Part shown: in pieces, positions 1 to 5,132 of the stretch
Position numbering within the stretch: the first letter of the stretch is position 1
Layout: each line of letters opens with the position of its first letter
NCBI GenBank assembly: GCA_007119345.1
Contig: SKPV01000288.1
Location: 1-5,132 of the forward strand
Reading direction: 5' to 3'
Source: Halovivax sp.
GTDB taxonomy: Archaea > Halobacteriota > Halobacteria > Halobacteriales > Natrialbaceae
Length of the DNA stretch: 5,132 nt
Made by a program: the position numbers and the translations under genes
Notes under the pieces: generated by a model
Told to the model about the DNA's origin: nothing
What the model saw: only the letters and a program-made list of their open reading frames with translations
Database searches by the model: none

Positions 1-80
1 AATTCATGACTCGAGGCTGGCGCCCCGAACCGAAGAGCGCAATTCGTGACTCGAAGCGAGACCATCGAACAGATGAGATG
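1..80. repeat. Degenerate 40-bp direct repeat near the window edge
   Basis: AATTCATGACTCGAGGC (1-17) recurs as AATTCGTGACTCGAAGC (41-57), with 2 mismatches in 17. The CGAAC at 26-30 recurs at 66-70 with the same 40-base offset. The block is less GC-rich than the genes. It holds no ORF I can support and may continue beyond the window start. Confidence 0.55.
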
Positions 81-96
81 AGAAGAGTCGGTATGT

Positions 97-110
97 AGGG
101 TGACCACCCT
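97..110. other. Short dyad downstream of dacB
   Basis: AGGGTGACCACCCT has perfect 6-base inverted arms around a 2-base centre, about 21 bases after the dacB stop. As RNA on the minus strand it could form a small hairpin, followed by a pyrimidine-rich run (about 70-90) without a clear U-tract. It could be an operon-end signal or a protein-binding dyad, or chance. Confidence 0.3.
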
Positions 111-130
111 CGACGTGGCCTCCCGACTCC

Positions 131-1477
131 TCACGAGAGGTCAGTCGCCTCGACGATCGTCCGGACGACGTCGTCGATCCTGTCGGTGGCCGTCGCCTCG
201 TACTCGCCCGTGAGATTCGAGAGCAGGCACGAGAAGACGGCCGCGGGCTCGCCGCTCGGCTCGCAAACGTAGCCCGAGAGCGTCCGGGCGCCGGTCAGCG
301 TTCCGGTTTTCGCCCTGACCGGGATCGGGAGGTCCGCGAGTCGGTTGGCGACGGTGCCCTCGACGCCAGTGAGCGGGAGCGATTGCCAATAGCGCTCGCT
401 CCAGGGGCGATCCAGGCACCACTCGAGGACGGCGACGATGCTCGACGCCGACAGCAGGTTGTACCTGGAGAGCCCGGAGCCGTCTCGAAGTCGAACCGCT
501 TCCGCGCCGCGATCGGTGAGAAACGCCGAGACGTGCTCTTCCCACAGCTCCCAGGAGCCGACGCCGTCCAGCTCGCGGGCGATGGTCCTGGCCAGCTGTT
601 CGGCGGCGAAGTTGTCCGAGTGAACGAGCATCTCCTGGACGATCTCCACGAGCGGCGCGGAGGTGACGGCCGCGCACGGGTCGCCCTCGGGCGTGATCGG
701 CTCGTGCTCGATCCGGGTCCAGCCGTCGACGGCGATCCCCTTCGCCTCCAGGGCGTCCCTGAACAGACTCGCCGCGTGCATCATCGGGTCGTCGACGGGG
801 CTGGCCGCCGTCTGGGTCTCGCCGGGTGGAATCTCACCTTCGACGCGGATGACTTCCGAGGCGCGCTTTTTGTACACCTCGAGTGAGGTCGTCTGACCCG
901 GCTCGACGTCGACATCGAACCGAACGATGTCGGAGCTGGGCGAGGCGTCGACCGAGACGGAGCCGTTCCGGTGGGCGACGGTGATGTCGACCGTGTTGCG
1001 CTCGACCGCCAGTGGGGTCGACTTCGCGCCGTACTCGAACTGGCCGTCGTCCCAGGTCCAGCCGGGGCCGAGAAACTGGTCGTCGAACGCCGACGCGTCG
1101 ACGATGAGTTCGCCCGCGACGGTTTCGATCCCGGCGCCGGCCACCTCGTCCGCCAGCGCCATCAGATCCGCCTGCGAGAGATCCGGCGCGCCCCGGCCGG
1201 AGACGACGAGATCTCCCAGGAGGACGCCCTTGCGGACCGGACCGTCCGCGTACACCGGGGTCTCGAACCGATACTCCGGCCCCAGCTCGCAGAACGCCCG
1301 TGCCGCCGTCACGAGCTTCGCGTTCGAGGCCGGCAACAGGGGGACGTCCGGATCAACGGCGAGCAATCGCTCGCCGGTTCGAAGGTCTCTGGCGAGGACG
1401 CTCGCGCTCACGTACTCTCGGCCAGGTAGCGTCGACGGCGCCAGTACCGCCTCGCCCGTCGACGGCCCGCTCGTCAT
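131..1477 (-). CDS. dacB: Cytoplasmic PBP4-type D-alanyl-D-alanine carboxypeptidase/endopeptidase (peptidase family S13)
   Basis: This 448-residue protein carries the three active-site motifs of penicillin-binding-protein-4 serine D,D-peptidases in the right order. SxxK is S51-N-A-K54 (context LLPASNAKLVTAA), SxN is S287-D-N289 (context LVHSDNFAAEQLAR), and KTG is K390-T-G392. The family block DGSGLSRYNLLS lies at 332-343. The 236-residue gap between SxxK and SxN leaves room for the extra domain that separates S13 enzymes from class C beta-lactamases. Members cleave D-Ala-D-Ala or meso-diaminopimelate-D-Ala bonds and are normally exported. Here the N-terminus is hydrophilic, with no Sec, Tat or lipobox signal, and an in-frame TGA at 1484-1486 excludes an upstream start. 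The five cysteines (63, 268, 354, 405, 417) also fit a cytoplasmic location. The ATG overlaps the dppF stop (ATGA), which implies translational coupling. The family call is secure. The substrate in an archaeon is unknown; imported D-amino-acid peptides are my inference. Confidence 0.93.
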   Translation of the reverse strand: MTSGPSTGEAVLAPSTLPGREYVSASVLARDLRTGERLLAVDPDVPLLPASNAKLVTAARAFCELGPEYRFETPVYADGPVRKGVLLGDLVVSGRGAPDLSQADLMALADEVAGAGIETVAGELIVDASAFDDQFLGPGWTWDDGQFEYGAKSTPLAVERNTVDITVAHRNGSVSVDASPSSDIVRFDVDVEPGQTTSLEVYKKRASEVIRVEGEIPPGETQTAASPVDDPMMHAASLFRDALEAKGIAVDGWTRIEHEPITPEGDPCAAVTSAPLVEIVQEMLVHSDNFAAEQLARTIARELDGVGSWELWEEHVSAFLTDRGAEAVRLRDGSGLSRYNLLSASSIVAVLEWCLDRPWSERYWQSLPLTGVEGTVANRLADLPIPVRAKTGTLTGARTLSGYVCEPSGEPAAVFSCLLSNLTGEYEATATDRIDDVVRTIVEATDLS

Positions 1478-3255
1478 CGGGACTCACCGCCGTCGCCGCG
1501 GGTCGAGTCCGCCGAGAGGTGACACGCGCTGGCCCGCCCCGACTCGCCGACGGGTGCGAGTGCGGGCGCCTGTGCCTGACAGACAGACTCGAACTCGGCC
1601 AGCGTCTCGGCCGCCTCGTCCCAGTCGCCCGCCAGCGCCGTCTCGACGGCCTGCTCGGCGGTACGTCGGACCTGCGGCGGCACGCCGTCGCCGCCCCCAA
1701 GGTGGCCGTCGAGGACCTCGGCCGGCTCCGAGCCCTCGAGGCCCCGATCACGGACGGCGTCGAGCAGCGACTCGTAGGCGTCGTAGCCCTCTCGCGTGAA
1801 CCCGTCGGGGAGGATGAAGTCGGGACACCGCGTGTGGAACCGACAGCCCCGCGGCGGGTCGGACGCGCTCGGAACGGCGCCCCGGATCTCCGACCGGGCG
1901 CCCGGCATATCCGGGTCGGGATTCGGAATGGCGCTCAACAGTGCCCGCGCGTACGGGTGATACTGGTCGGCGAACAGCTGGTCGGTCGGTGCAACTTCCA
2001 CGAACTCGCCGAGATACATCACCGCGACCCGGTCGGCGACGTACCGGACGACGCTCAGGTCGTGGGAGATGAAGAGGTAGGTGAGCCCGTACTCGTCCTG
2101 GAGATCCTCCATCAGATTGAGGATTTGCGCCTGGATGCTGACGTCGAGCCCGCTGACGGGCTCGTCGGCGACGACCAGGTCGGGGTTCACCGAGAGCGCC
2201 CGTGCGAGGTTGATGCGCTGGCGCTGGCCGCCGGAGAACTCGTGCGGGTAGCGGTTGTAGTACGCTCGCTTCAGGCCGACCTGTTCGAGCAGGTCGAGCG
2301 CCCGCTCGCGGCGGATCTCTTTGTCGGAGACGCCGACCGAGACGGCCACCTCGACCGTCCGGGCGTCCCCGTCGACGCGCACGTCGGCCTCGAAGCCCCA
2401 CGGCAGATCGACGCGGAGTTCGTCTTCGATTCCATCGCCGGCTTCGGCCCGCGCGACCCCGGCGCTTCGGTCACCGACGTCCCCGCCGGAGCCGGCGTCC
2501 CGGGCGGTGCCGTCTGCGTCGGACCCATAGTCCCCATCCGCGCCGTTCGCGTCGAACTCACCGCTTTCACCCGCATCGGCGGCCCGTGTTCGACGAACAG
2601 TCACGAGGACGTCGGCGACGCCGTCGACGGGATCGACCAGCTTGTCGGCCTCGTCGTCGACGGTCACGTCGACCGCGAGGTCGCCGAGTCCCTCGGTTCG
2701 AACGTCGGCCCTCGCGACGACCGCGGGGTCCGACTCGGGCCAGCCCGTTCCCCGCAGCGGATCCTCGATGATGTGACCCACCTTCCGGCGGGGGTTGAGA
2801 CTCGACTGCGGGTCCTGGAAGACCATCTGGGTCCGCTCGCGAAACTCTCCTTCGGGGATCTCCCCGACCGCGCGTCCGTCGAACCTGATATCGCCGTCGG
2901 TCGGCTCCTCGAGTCCGAGGACCGTGCGCGCGAGCGTCGACTTCCCGCAGCCGGACTCGCCGACGACCCCAAGGGTCTCCCCCGGGCGCAGTTCGAGGTC
3001 GACACCGTCGACGGCCCTCACGCTCGTGTCGTCGAGCCGGAACGGCCAGCCGCCGCCCTCGAGGTCGAGTCGAAGCGAGTCGAACAGCCCGGTGTTGACG
3101 GGAAAGTGCGTCTTCAGGTCCCGAATCTCGAGCAGCGCCGATTCGTCGTCCGTCCCCTCGCGCGAGGAGGGCGTCCGGTCGACGCCGGCTCCGTTGTCGT
3201 CGGTTCGACCCGATCGGCCGTCGGCCGAGCCTCCCGCTCGGTCGTCGGTGCTCAT
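1474..3255 (-). CDS. dppF: Peptide ABC transporter ATP-binding protein, DppF-like, with two insertions
   Basis: This 593-residue cytoplasmic ATPase is one of two that drive a dipeptide/oligopeptide importer. An acidic disordered leader (1-38) is followed by the nucleotide-binding domain: Walker A GESGCGKST 99-107, Q-loop Q147 (VFQDPQ), signature SGGQ 341-344, Walker B LVVADEP 360-366, D-loop SGLD 368-371 and H-loop H398. The oligopeptide C-terminal region has HPY at 433-435 and CRFHTRCP at 471-478. Two insertions are striking. Residues about 175-309 sit between the Q-loop and the signature, in the helical subdomain. Residues about 479-558 separate Cys477 from Cys559. Typical DppF proteins are about 330 residues. 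The frame stays open upstream to 3630, but that stretch is Arg-rich, overlaps dppD out of frame and resembles nothing. I chose ATG 3255 because GGAGGTG lies 9 bases upstream and the gene-like acidic composition begins there. The stop overlaps the dacB start. Confidence 0.93.
   Translation of the reverse strand: MSTDDRAGGSADGRSGRTDDNGAGVDRTPSSREGTDDESALLEIRDLKTHFPVNTGLFDSLRLDLEGGGWPFRLDDTSVRAVDGVDLELRPGETLGVVGESGCGKSTLARTVLGLEEPTDGDIRFDGRAVGEIPEGEFRERTQMVFQDPQSSLNPRRKVGHIIEDPLRGTGWPESDPAVVARADVRTEGLGDLAVDVTVDDEADKLVDPVDGVADVLVTVRRTRAADAGESGEFDANGADGDYGSDADGTARDAGSGGDVGDRSAGVARAEAGDGIEDELRVDLPWGFEADVRVDGDARTVEVAVSVGVSDKEIRRERALDLLEQVGLKRAYYNRYPHEFSGGQRQRINLARALSVNPDLVVADEPVSGLDVSIQAQILNLMEDLQDEYGLTYLFISHDLSVVRYVADRVAVMYLGEFVEVAPTDQLFADQYHPYARALLSAIPNPDPDMPGARSEIRGAVPSASDPPRGCRFHTRCPDFILPDGFTREGYDAYESLLDAVRDRGLEGSEPAEVLDGHLGGGDGVPPQVRRTAEQAVETALAGDWDEAAETLAEFESVCQAQAPALAPVGESGRASACHLSADSTRGDGGESR
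1484..1488 (-). promoter_or_regulatory. Ribosome binding site of dacB
   Basis: GGTGA on the minus strand, 6 bases before the ATG at 1477, inside the last codons of dppF. It is weaker than the dppD and dppF sites, which fits re-initiation at the ATGA overlap. Confidence 0.55.
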
Positions 3256-3302
3256 CGGGACGGCCACCTCCGTCCGGCCGGCGCTCGATCGTCGGCACTC
3301 AT
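3252..3302 (-). CDS. Possible 16-codon upstream ORF coupled to dppF
   Basis: A short ORF (MSADDRAPAGRRWPSR) begins at an ATG that is the duplicated copy of the dppF start. It has its own copied GGAGGTG site at 3312-3318, 9 bases upstream. Its first residues mimic those of DppF (MSTDDRAG). It ends at a TGA that overlaps the dppF ATG in an ATGA junction, so ribosomes that start here would stop exactly at the dppF start. It is more likely a by-product of the duplication, or a translational leader, than a functional peptide. Whether it is translated is unknown. Confidence 0.35.
   Translation of the reverse strand: MSADDRAPAGRRWPSR
3265..3271 (-). promoter_or_regulatory. Ribosome binding site of dppF (gene-proximal copy)
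   Basis: GGAGGTG on the minus strand lies 9 bases before the ATG at 3255. It decides the dppF start against the much longer open frame reaching 3630. An almost identical second copy is at 3312-3318. Confidence 0.75.
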
Positions 3303-3311
3303 CGGAGCGGC

Positions 3312-3318
3312 CACCTCC
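3312..3318 (-). promoter_or_regulatory. Duplicated ribosome binding site before the upstream ORF
   Basis: This second GGAGGTG is 9 bases before the ATG at 3302 and arose with the 47-base duplication. If ribosomes load here they read 16 codons and terminate on the dppF start codon. Confidence 0.55.
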
Positions 3319-3334
3319 GACCGGCCGCCGCCTG

Positions 3335-3388
3335 TCCCGTCTCGTGATCGTCCCGTCTCGCGATCGTGCTCGTCCCGTCTCGTAATGG
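3335..3388. repeat. Three copies of a 16-base repeat in the dppD-dppF gap
   Basis: Copies read TCCCGTCTCGTGATCG (3335-3350), TCCCGTCTCGCGATCG (3351-3366, directly adjoining) and, after a 6-base spacer, the weaker TCCCGTCTCGTAATGG (3373-3388). They lie just after the dppD stop and before the duplicated start region. No function is evident; replication slippage is the simplest origin. Confidence 0.7.
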
Positions 3389-3397
3389 TCCTCATCG

Positions 3398-4414
3398 TCA
3401 TCGTTCTGGCGCTCGCGTGGTTCGGTGAAGGGTCGGTTCCTCGTGGGCGTCGTCCTCGTACAGCAGGCAGGCCGCCGTGTGCCCCGGCGCCACCTCGCGG
3501 CGTCCCGGCTGGACGTGAGCGCACTCCTCGACGGCGACGGGGCACCGGGTACGGAACCGACAGCCCCGCGGCGGGTCCATCGCGCTCGGCATCGTGCCCT
3601 CGATCGGGTCGATCGCGTCCGGGCGCTCATCGGGCGTGATGACCGAAGAGAGCAGCGACTGGGTGTACGGGTGCTTCGGGTTCCGGTAGAGCTCCTCGTA
3701 CGGCGCGCTCTCGACGATCCGCCCGAGGTACATCACCGCGACGCGGTCGCAGACCTCGCGGACGACGCCCAGGTCGTGAGTGACGTAGACGATGCTCGTG
3801 TCGTGGGTCTCCTGGATCTCGTCGAACAGCTCGAGGATGCCGGCCTGGATCGTGACGTCCAGGGCGGTCGTCGGCTCGTCGGCGATGATCAGCCGCGGGT
3901 CGCATGCCAGCGCCATCGCGATCATCGCGCGCTGTTGCATCCCGCCGGAGTACTGGTGAGGGTACTCTTCGACGCGCTCTTCGGGGTCCGGGATCCCGAC
4001 GTCGTCGAGCAGCTCGATCGCCCGTTCGCGGGCCTCCTTCGGCCCGCGGTCGGTGTTCTCGACGATCACCTCCTGGATCTGGCTGCCAACGGTGAACACC
4101 GGGTTCAGCGCCGACATCGCGTCCTGGAAGACGATCGAGATGTCGTTGCCCCGGACCTCCCGCCGCAGCTCGGCCTCCGAGAGGTCGGTCAGCTCCCGCC
4201 CGTCGAAGCGGACGCTCCCGTCGACGATCCGCCCGGGATTCCGAATCAGGCCCATCAGGCTCTTGACGGCGACGCTCTTGCCGGCGCCGCTCTCGCCAAC
4301 GAGCCCGAGCGACTCGCCGGCGTCGACCGCGAAGCTGACGCCGTCGACGGCCTCGACGACTCCTTCCGGCGTGAAGAAGTAGGTCCGGAGATCCTCGACT
4401 TCGAGGAGGCTCAC
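3398..4414 (-). CDS. dppD: Peptide ABC transporter ATP-binding protein, DppD-like
   Basis: This is a 338-residue ATPase of normal length for the DppD/OppD family; it should pair with the DppF-like protein on the cytoplasmic face of the permease dimer. All catalytic motifs are intact: Walker A GESGAGKS 40-47, Q-loop Q97 (VFQDAMSALNP), signature YSGGM 155-159, Walker B LIIADEP 175-181, D-loop ALD 184-186 and H-loop H213 (THDLG). The C-terminal oligopeptide-transporter region has HPY at 248-250 and four cysteines (C285, C291, C298, C316), spaced as in family members proposed to bind an iron-sulfur cluster. The start is GTG at 4414. Its GTGA overlap with the permease stop and a GGAGGTG 7 bases upstream make this start firm. 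Exact substrate (di-, oligopeptide or another solute) cannot be read from the ATPase. Confidence 0.95.
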   Translation of the reverse strand: MSLLEVEDLRTYFFTPEGVVEAVDGVSFAVDAGESLGLVGESGAGKSVAVKSLMGLIRNPGRIVDGSVRFDGRELTDLSEAELRREVRGNDISIVFQDAMSALNPVFTVGSQIQEVIVENTDRGPKEARERAIELLDDVGIPDPEERVEEYPHQYSGGMQQRAMIAMALACDPRLIIADEPTTALDVTIQAGILELFDEIQETHDTSIVYVTHDLGVVREVCDRVAVMYLGRIVESAPYEELYRNPKHPYTQSLLSSVITPDERPDAIDPIEGTMPSAMDPPRGCRFRTRCPVAVEECAHVQPGRREVAPGHTAACLLYEDDAHEEPTLHRTTRAPER

Positions 4415-5132
4415 GGTCGCTCACCTCCGGGACCGTCGCCGGACGGCTCCGACGGCGAGTCCTCCCCGCCGCCAGACACGTCTGACGGCGAGTCGGTACC
4501 GCCATCGGGCACGTCCAACGGTCCCTCCGTTCCATCGGTCGACCACCCCGACGCGTAGTCCGTGGAATCGACGTCCGCGACAGTGCCGCCGTCGGTGCGG
4601 GTCGCGTGCTCGGTCGACGTGACCGAGGACTCGGTCGAGACCGGCGGTCGATTGCTCGTCCACTCCGCCAAGTTCCAGTCGTCGTACGTCGTCTCTTCGA
4701 CGGTCATTTTCGGGTCCATGATGTCACGCAGCCCGTCTCCCAACATGTTGAATCCCATGACGGTGATGAAGATCATGATGCCGGGGAACACCGCGACCCA
4801 CGGGGCGACGACCAGCGCGGTCCGGCCGTCGCTCAGCATCCGGCCCCAGTCCGGCGTCGGCGGCTGGACGCCGAAGCCGAGGAACGAGAGCGCCGCGGCG
4901 CCGATGATGACGGTTCCCATCGAGAGCGTCGCCTGGACGACGACCGGCGCGATCCCGTTCGGGACGATCTCCCGGAAGAGGATCGTCCGGCGGGGCAATC
5001 CGGCGAGCTTGGCGGCCTCGACGTACTGGCGGTCGCGCAAGGAGAGCGCCTCCGAGCGCATCACGCGGGCGTACGCCGGGATGCCGACGATCCCGTAGGC
5101 GATGAAGAGGTTGTAGATGCTCGGCCCGAAGA
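4411..5132 (-). CDS. dppC: Peptide ABC transporter permease, DppC-like (5' end outside window)
   Basis: The open frame runs off the window edge, so the N-terminus and first membrane segments are missing; about 239 residues are visible. The sequence begins FGPSIYNLFIAYGIVGIPAYARVMRSEAL when read through the edge, shown here only as the reading of 5046-5130. The EAA loop that docks onto the ATPases is clear: YVEAAKLAGLPRRTILF followed by REIVPN. Two more membrane segments follow, VVVQATLSMGTVIIGAAAL and WVAVFPGIMIFITVMGF, then the family ending NMLGDGLRDIMDP. DppC proteins usually stop near there; this one continues about 100 more residues (4414-4713) in a Ser/Thr/Asp/Gly-rich, cytoplasmic-side tail. 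The apparent start at 5064 is an internal Val codon, not the true start. The partner permease and binding protein are expected further upstream. The family call is firm; DppC versus OppC or a similar permease is not resolved. Confidence 0.93.
   Translation of the reverse strand, partial: FGPSIYNLFIAYGIVGIPAYARVMRSEALSLRDRQYVEAAKLAGLPRRTILFREIVPNGIAPVVVQATLSMGTVIIGAAALSFLGFGVQPPTPDWGRMLSDGRTALVVAPWVAVFPGIMIFITVMGFNMLGDGLRDIMDPKMTVEETTYDDWNLAEWTSNRPPVSTESSVTSTEHATRTDGGTVADVDSTDYASGWSTDGTEGPLDVPDGGTDSPSDVSGGGEDSPSEPSGDGPGGERP
4422..4428 (-). promoter_or_regulatory. Ribosome binding site of dppD
   Basis: GGAGGTG on the minus strand lies 7 bases before the GTG start at 4414, inside the end of dppC. 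It matches the archaeal anti-Shine-Dalgarno CCTCC and confirms the GTG start. Confidence 0.8.
4438..4503 (-). repeat. Tandem 11-residue repeat in the DppC tail
   Basis: Two in-frame 33-base units encode GGTDSPSDVSG (4471-4503) and GGEDSPSEPSG (4438-4470), with 24 of 33 bases identical by hand alignment. A weak third relative, DGTEGPLDVPD, precedes them at 4504-4536. They form the acidic, Ser/Pro-rich end of the permease and look like an intrinsically disordered low-complexity tail. Confidence 0.75.

Larger units (their letters stand above)
3235..3331. repeat. 47-bp tandem duplication of the dppF translation start region
   Basis: Two adjacent near-copies, about 3235-3284 and 3282-3331, are offset by exactly 47 bases. 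In the core (3242-3283 against 3289-3330) I count only about 6 mismatches over 42 bases. Each copy carries the complement of GGAGGTGGCC followed by an ATG and codons for MS(T/A)DDRA. The copy nearer the gene starts dppF (ATG at 3255). The other starts a 16-codon ORF (ATG at 3302). The unit length is not a multiple of 3, so the two starts are in different frames. Confidence 0.85.

Noticed and set aside
131..1477. Class C beta-lactamase or simple esterase
   Set aside because: The long SxxK-to-SxN spacing, SDN motif and DGSGLSRYNLLS block are those of the PBP4 (S13) family; class C enzymes have a YxN motif and shorter spacing.
2329..2733. Frameshift or pseudogene in dppF at the large insertion
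   Set aside because: Walker A and Q-loop before it and signature, Walker B and H-loop after it are all in the same frame with no stop, so it is a true in-frame insertion.
3235..3388. CRISPR-like array
   Set aside because: The repeat units are tandem and degenerate, without unique spacers of constant length, and no cas gene is present.
3256..3630. Longer dppF start giving a 718-residue protein
   Set aside because: The extra 125 residues are Arg/Ser-rich, partly overlap dppD out of frame and cross the repeat-filled gap. The ATG at 3255 has a well-spaced GGAGGTG.
1300..3639. A 779-codon open frame on the plus strand opposite dppF
   Set aside because: It is antisense to a gene with every ABC ATPase motif. 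Its translation has no recognisable domain, and long antisense open frames are expected in very GC-rich DNA with strong third-position GC bias.
3425..4558. A 377-codon open frame on the plus strand opposite dppD
   Set aside because: It is the mirror of a well-supported ATPase gene, with composition typical of a reverse-complement shadow and no motif of its own.
5059..5064. Start of the permease at the GTG/ATG pair
   Set aside because: The frame continues upstream to the window edge with typical permease sequence (AYGIVGIPAYAR), so these are internal Val and Met codons.

Overview
The window looks like chromosomal DNA of a haloarchaeon (class Halobacteria). It is very GC-rich. The encoded proteins are rich in Asp, Glu, Gly and Thr and poor in Lys, including long acidic, apparently disordered stretches. 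Internal operon genes start at ATG or GTG behind GGAGGTG-type ribosome binding sites. The genus cannot be told from the sequence.

All genes lie on the minus strand and read from right to left as one operon: (1) the 3' part of an ABC-transporter inner permease of the dipeptide/oligopeptide family (DppC-like, 4411-5132, cut by the window edge); (2) a first transporter ATPase (DppD-like, 3398-4414), whose GTG start overlaps the permease stop by 4 bases; (3) a 142-base gap (3256-3397) holding a tandem duplication of the next gene's ribosome binding site and start codon; (4) a second transporter ATPase (DppF-like, 1474-3255) with two large insertions; (5) a penicillin-binding-protein-4 type D,D-peptidase (DacB-like, peptidase family S13, 131-1477), whose ATG overlaps the dppF stop by 4 bases. 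The remaining 130 bases (1-130) contain no gene I can support, only a degenerate 40-base direct repeat and a short dyad.

The two ATPases should power the permease pair to import peptides. The partner permease (DppB) and the substrate-binding lipoprotein (DppA) are not in the window and are expected beyond position 5132. The most interesting point is the last gene. Archaea have no bacterial murein, and this D,D-peptidase has no signal peptide: an in-frame stop sits three codons before its start. It therefore appears to be a cytoplasmic enzyme translationally coupled to a peptide importer. My working hypothesis, an inference, is an uptake-and-cleavage pathway for D-amino-acid-containing peptides, such as bacterial peptidoglycan stem peptides scavenged from the surroundings.
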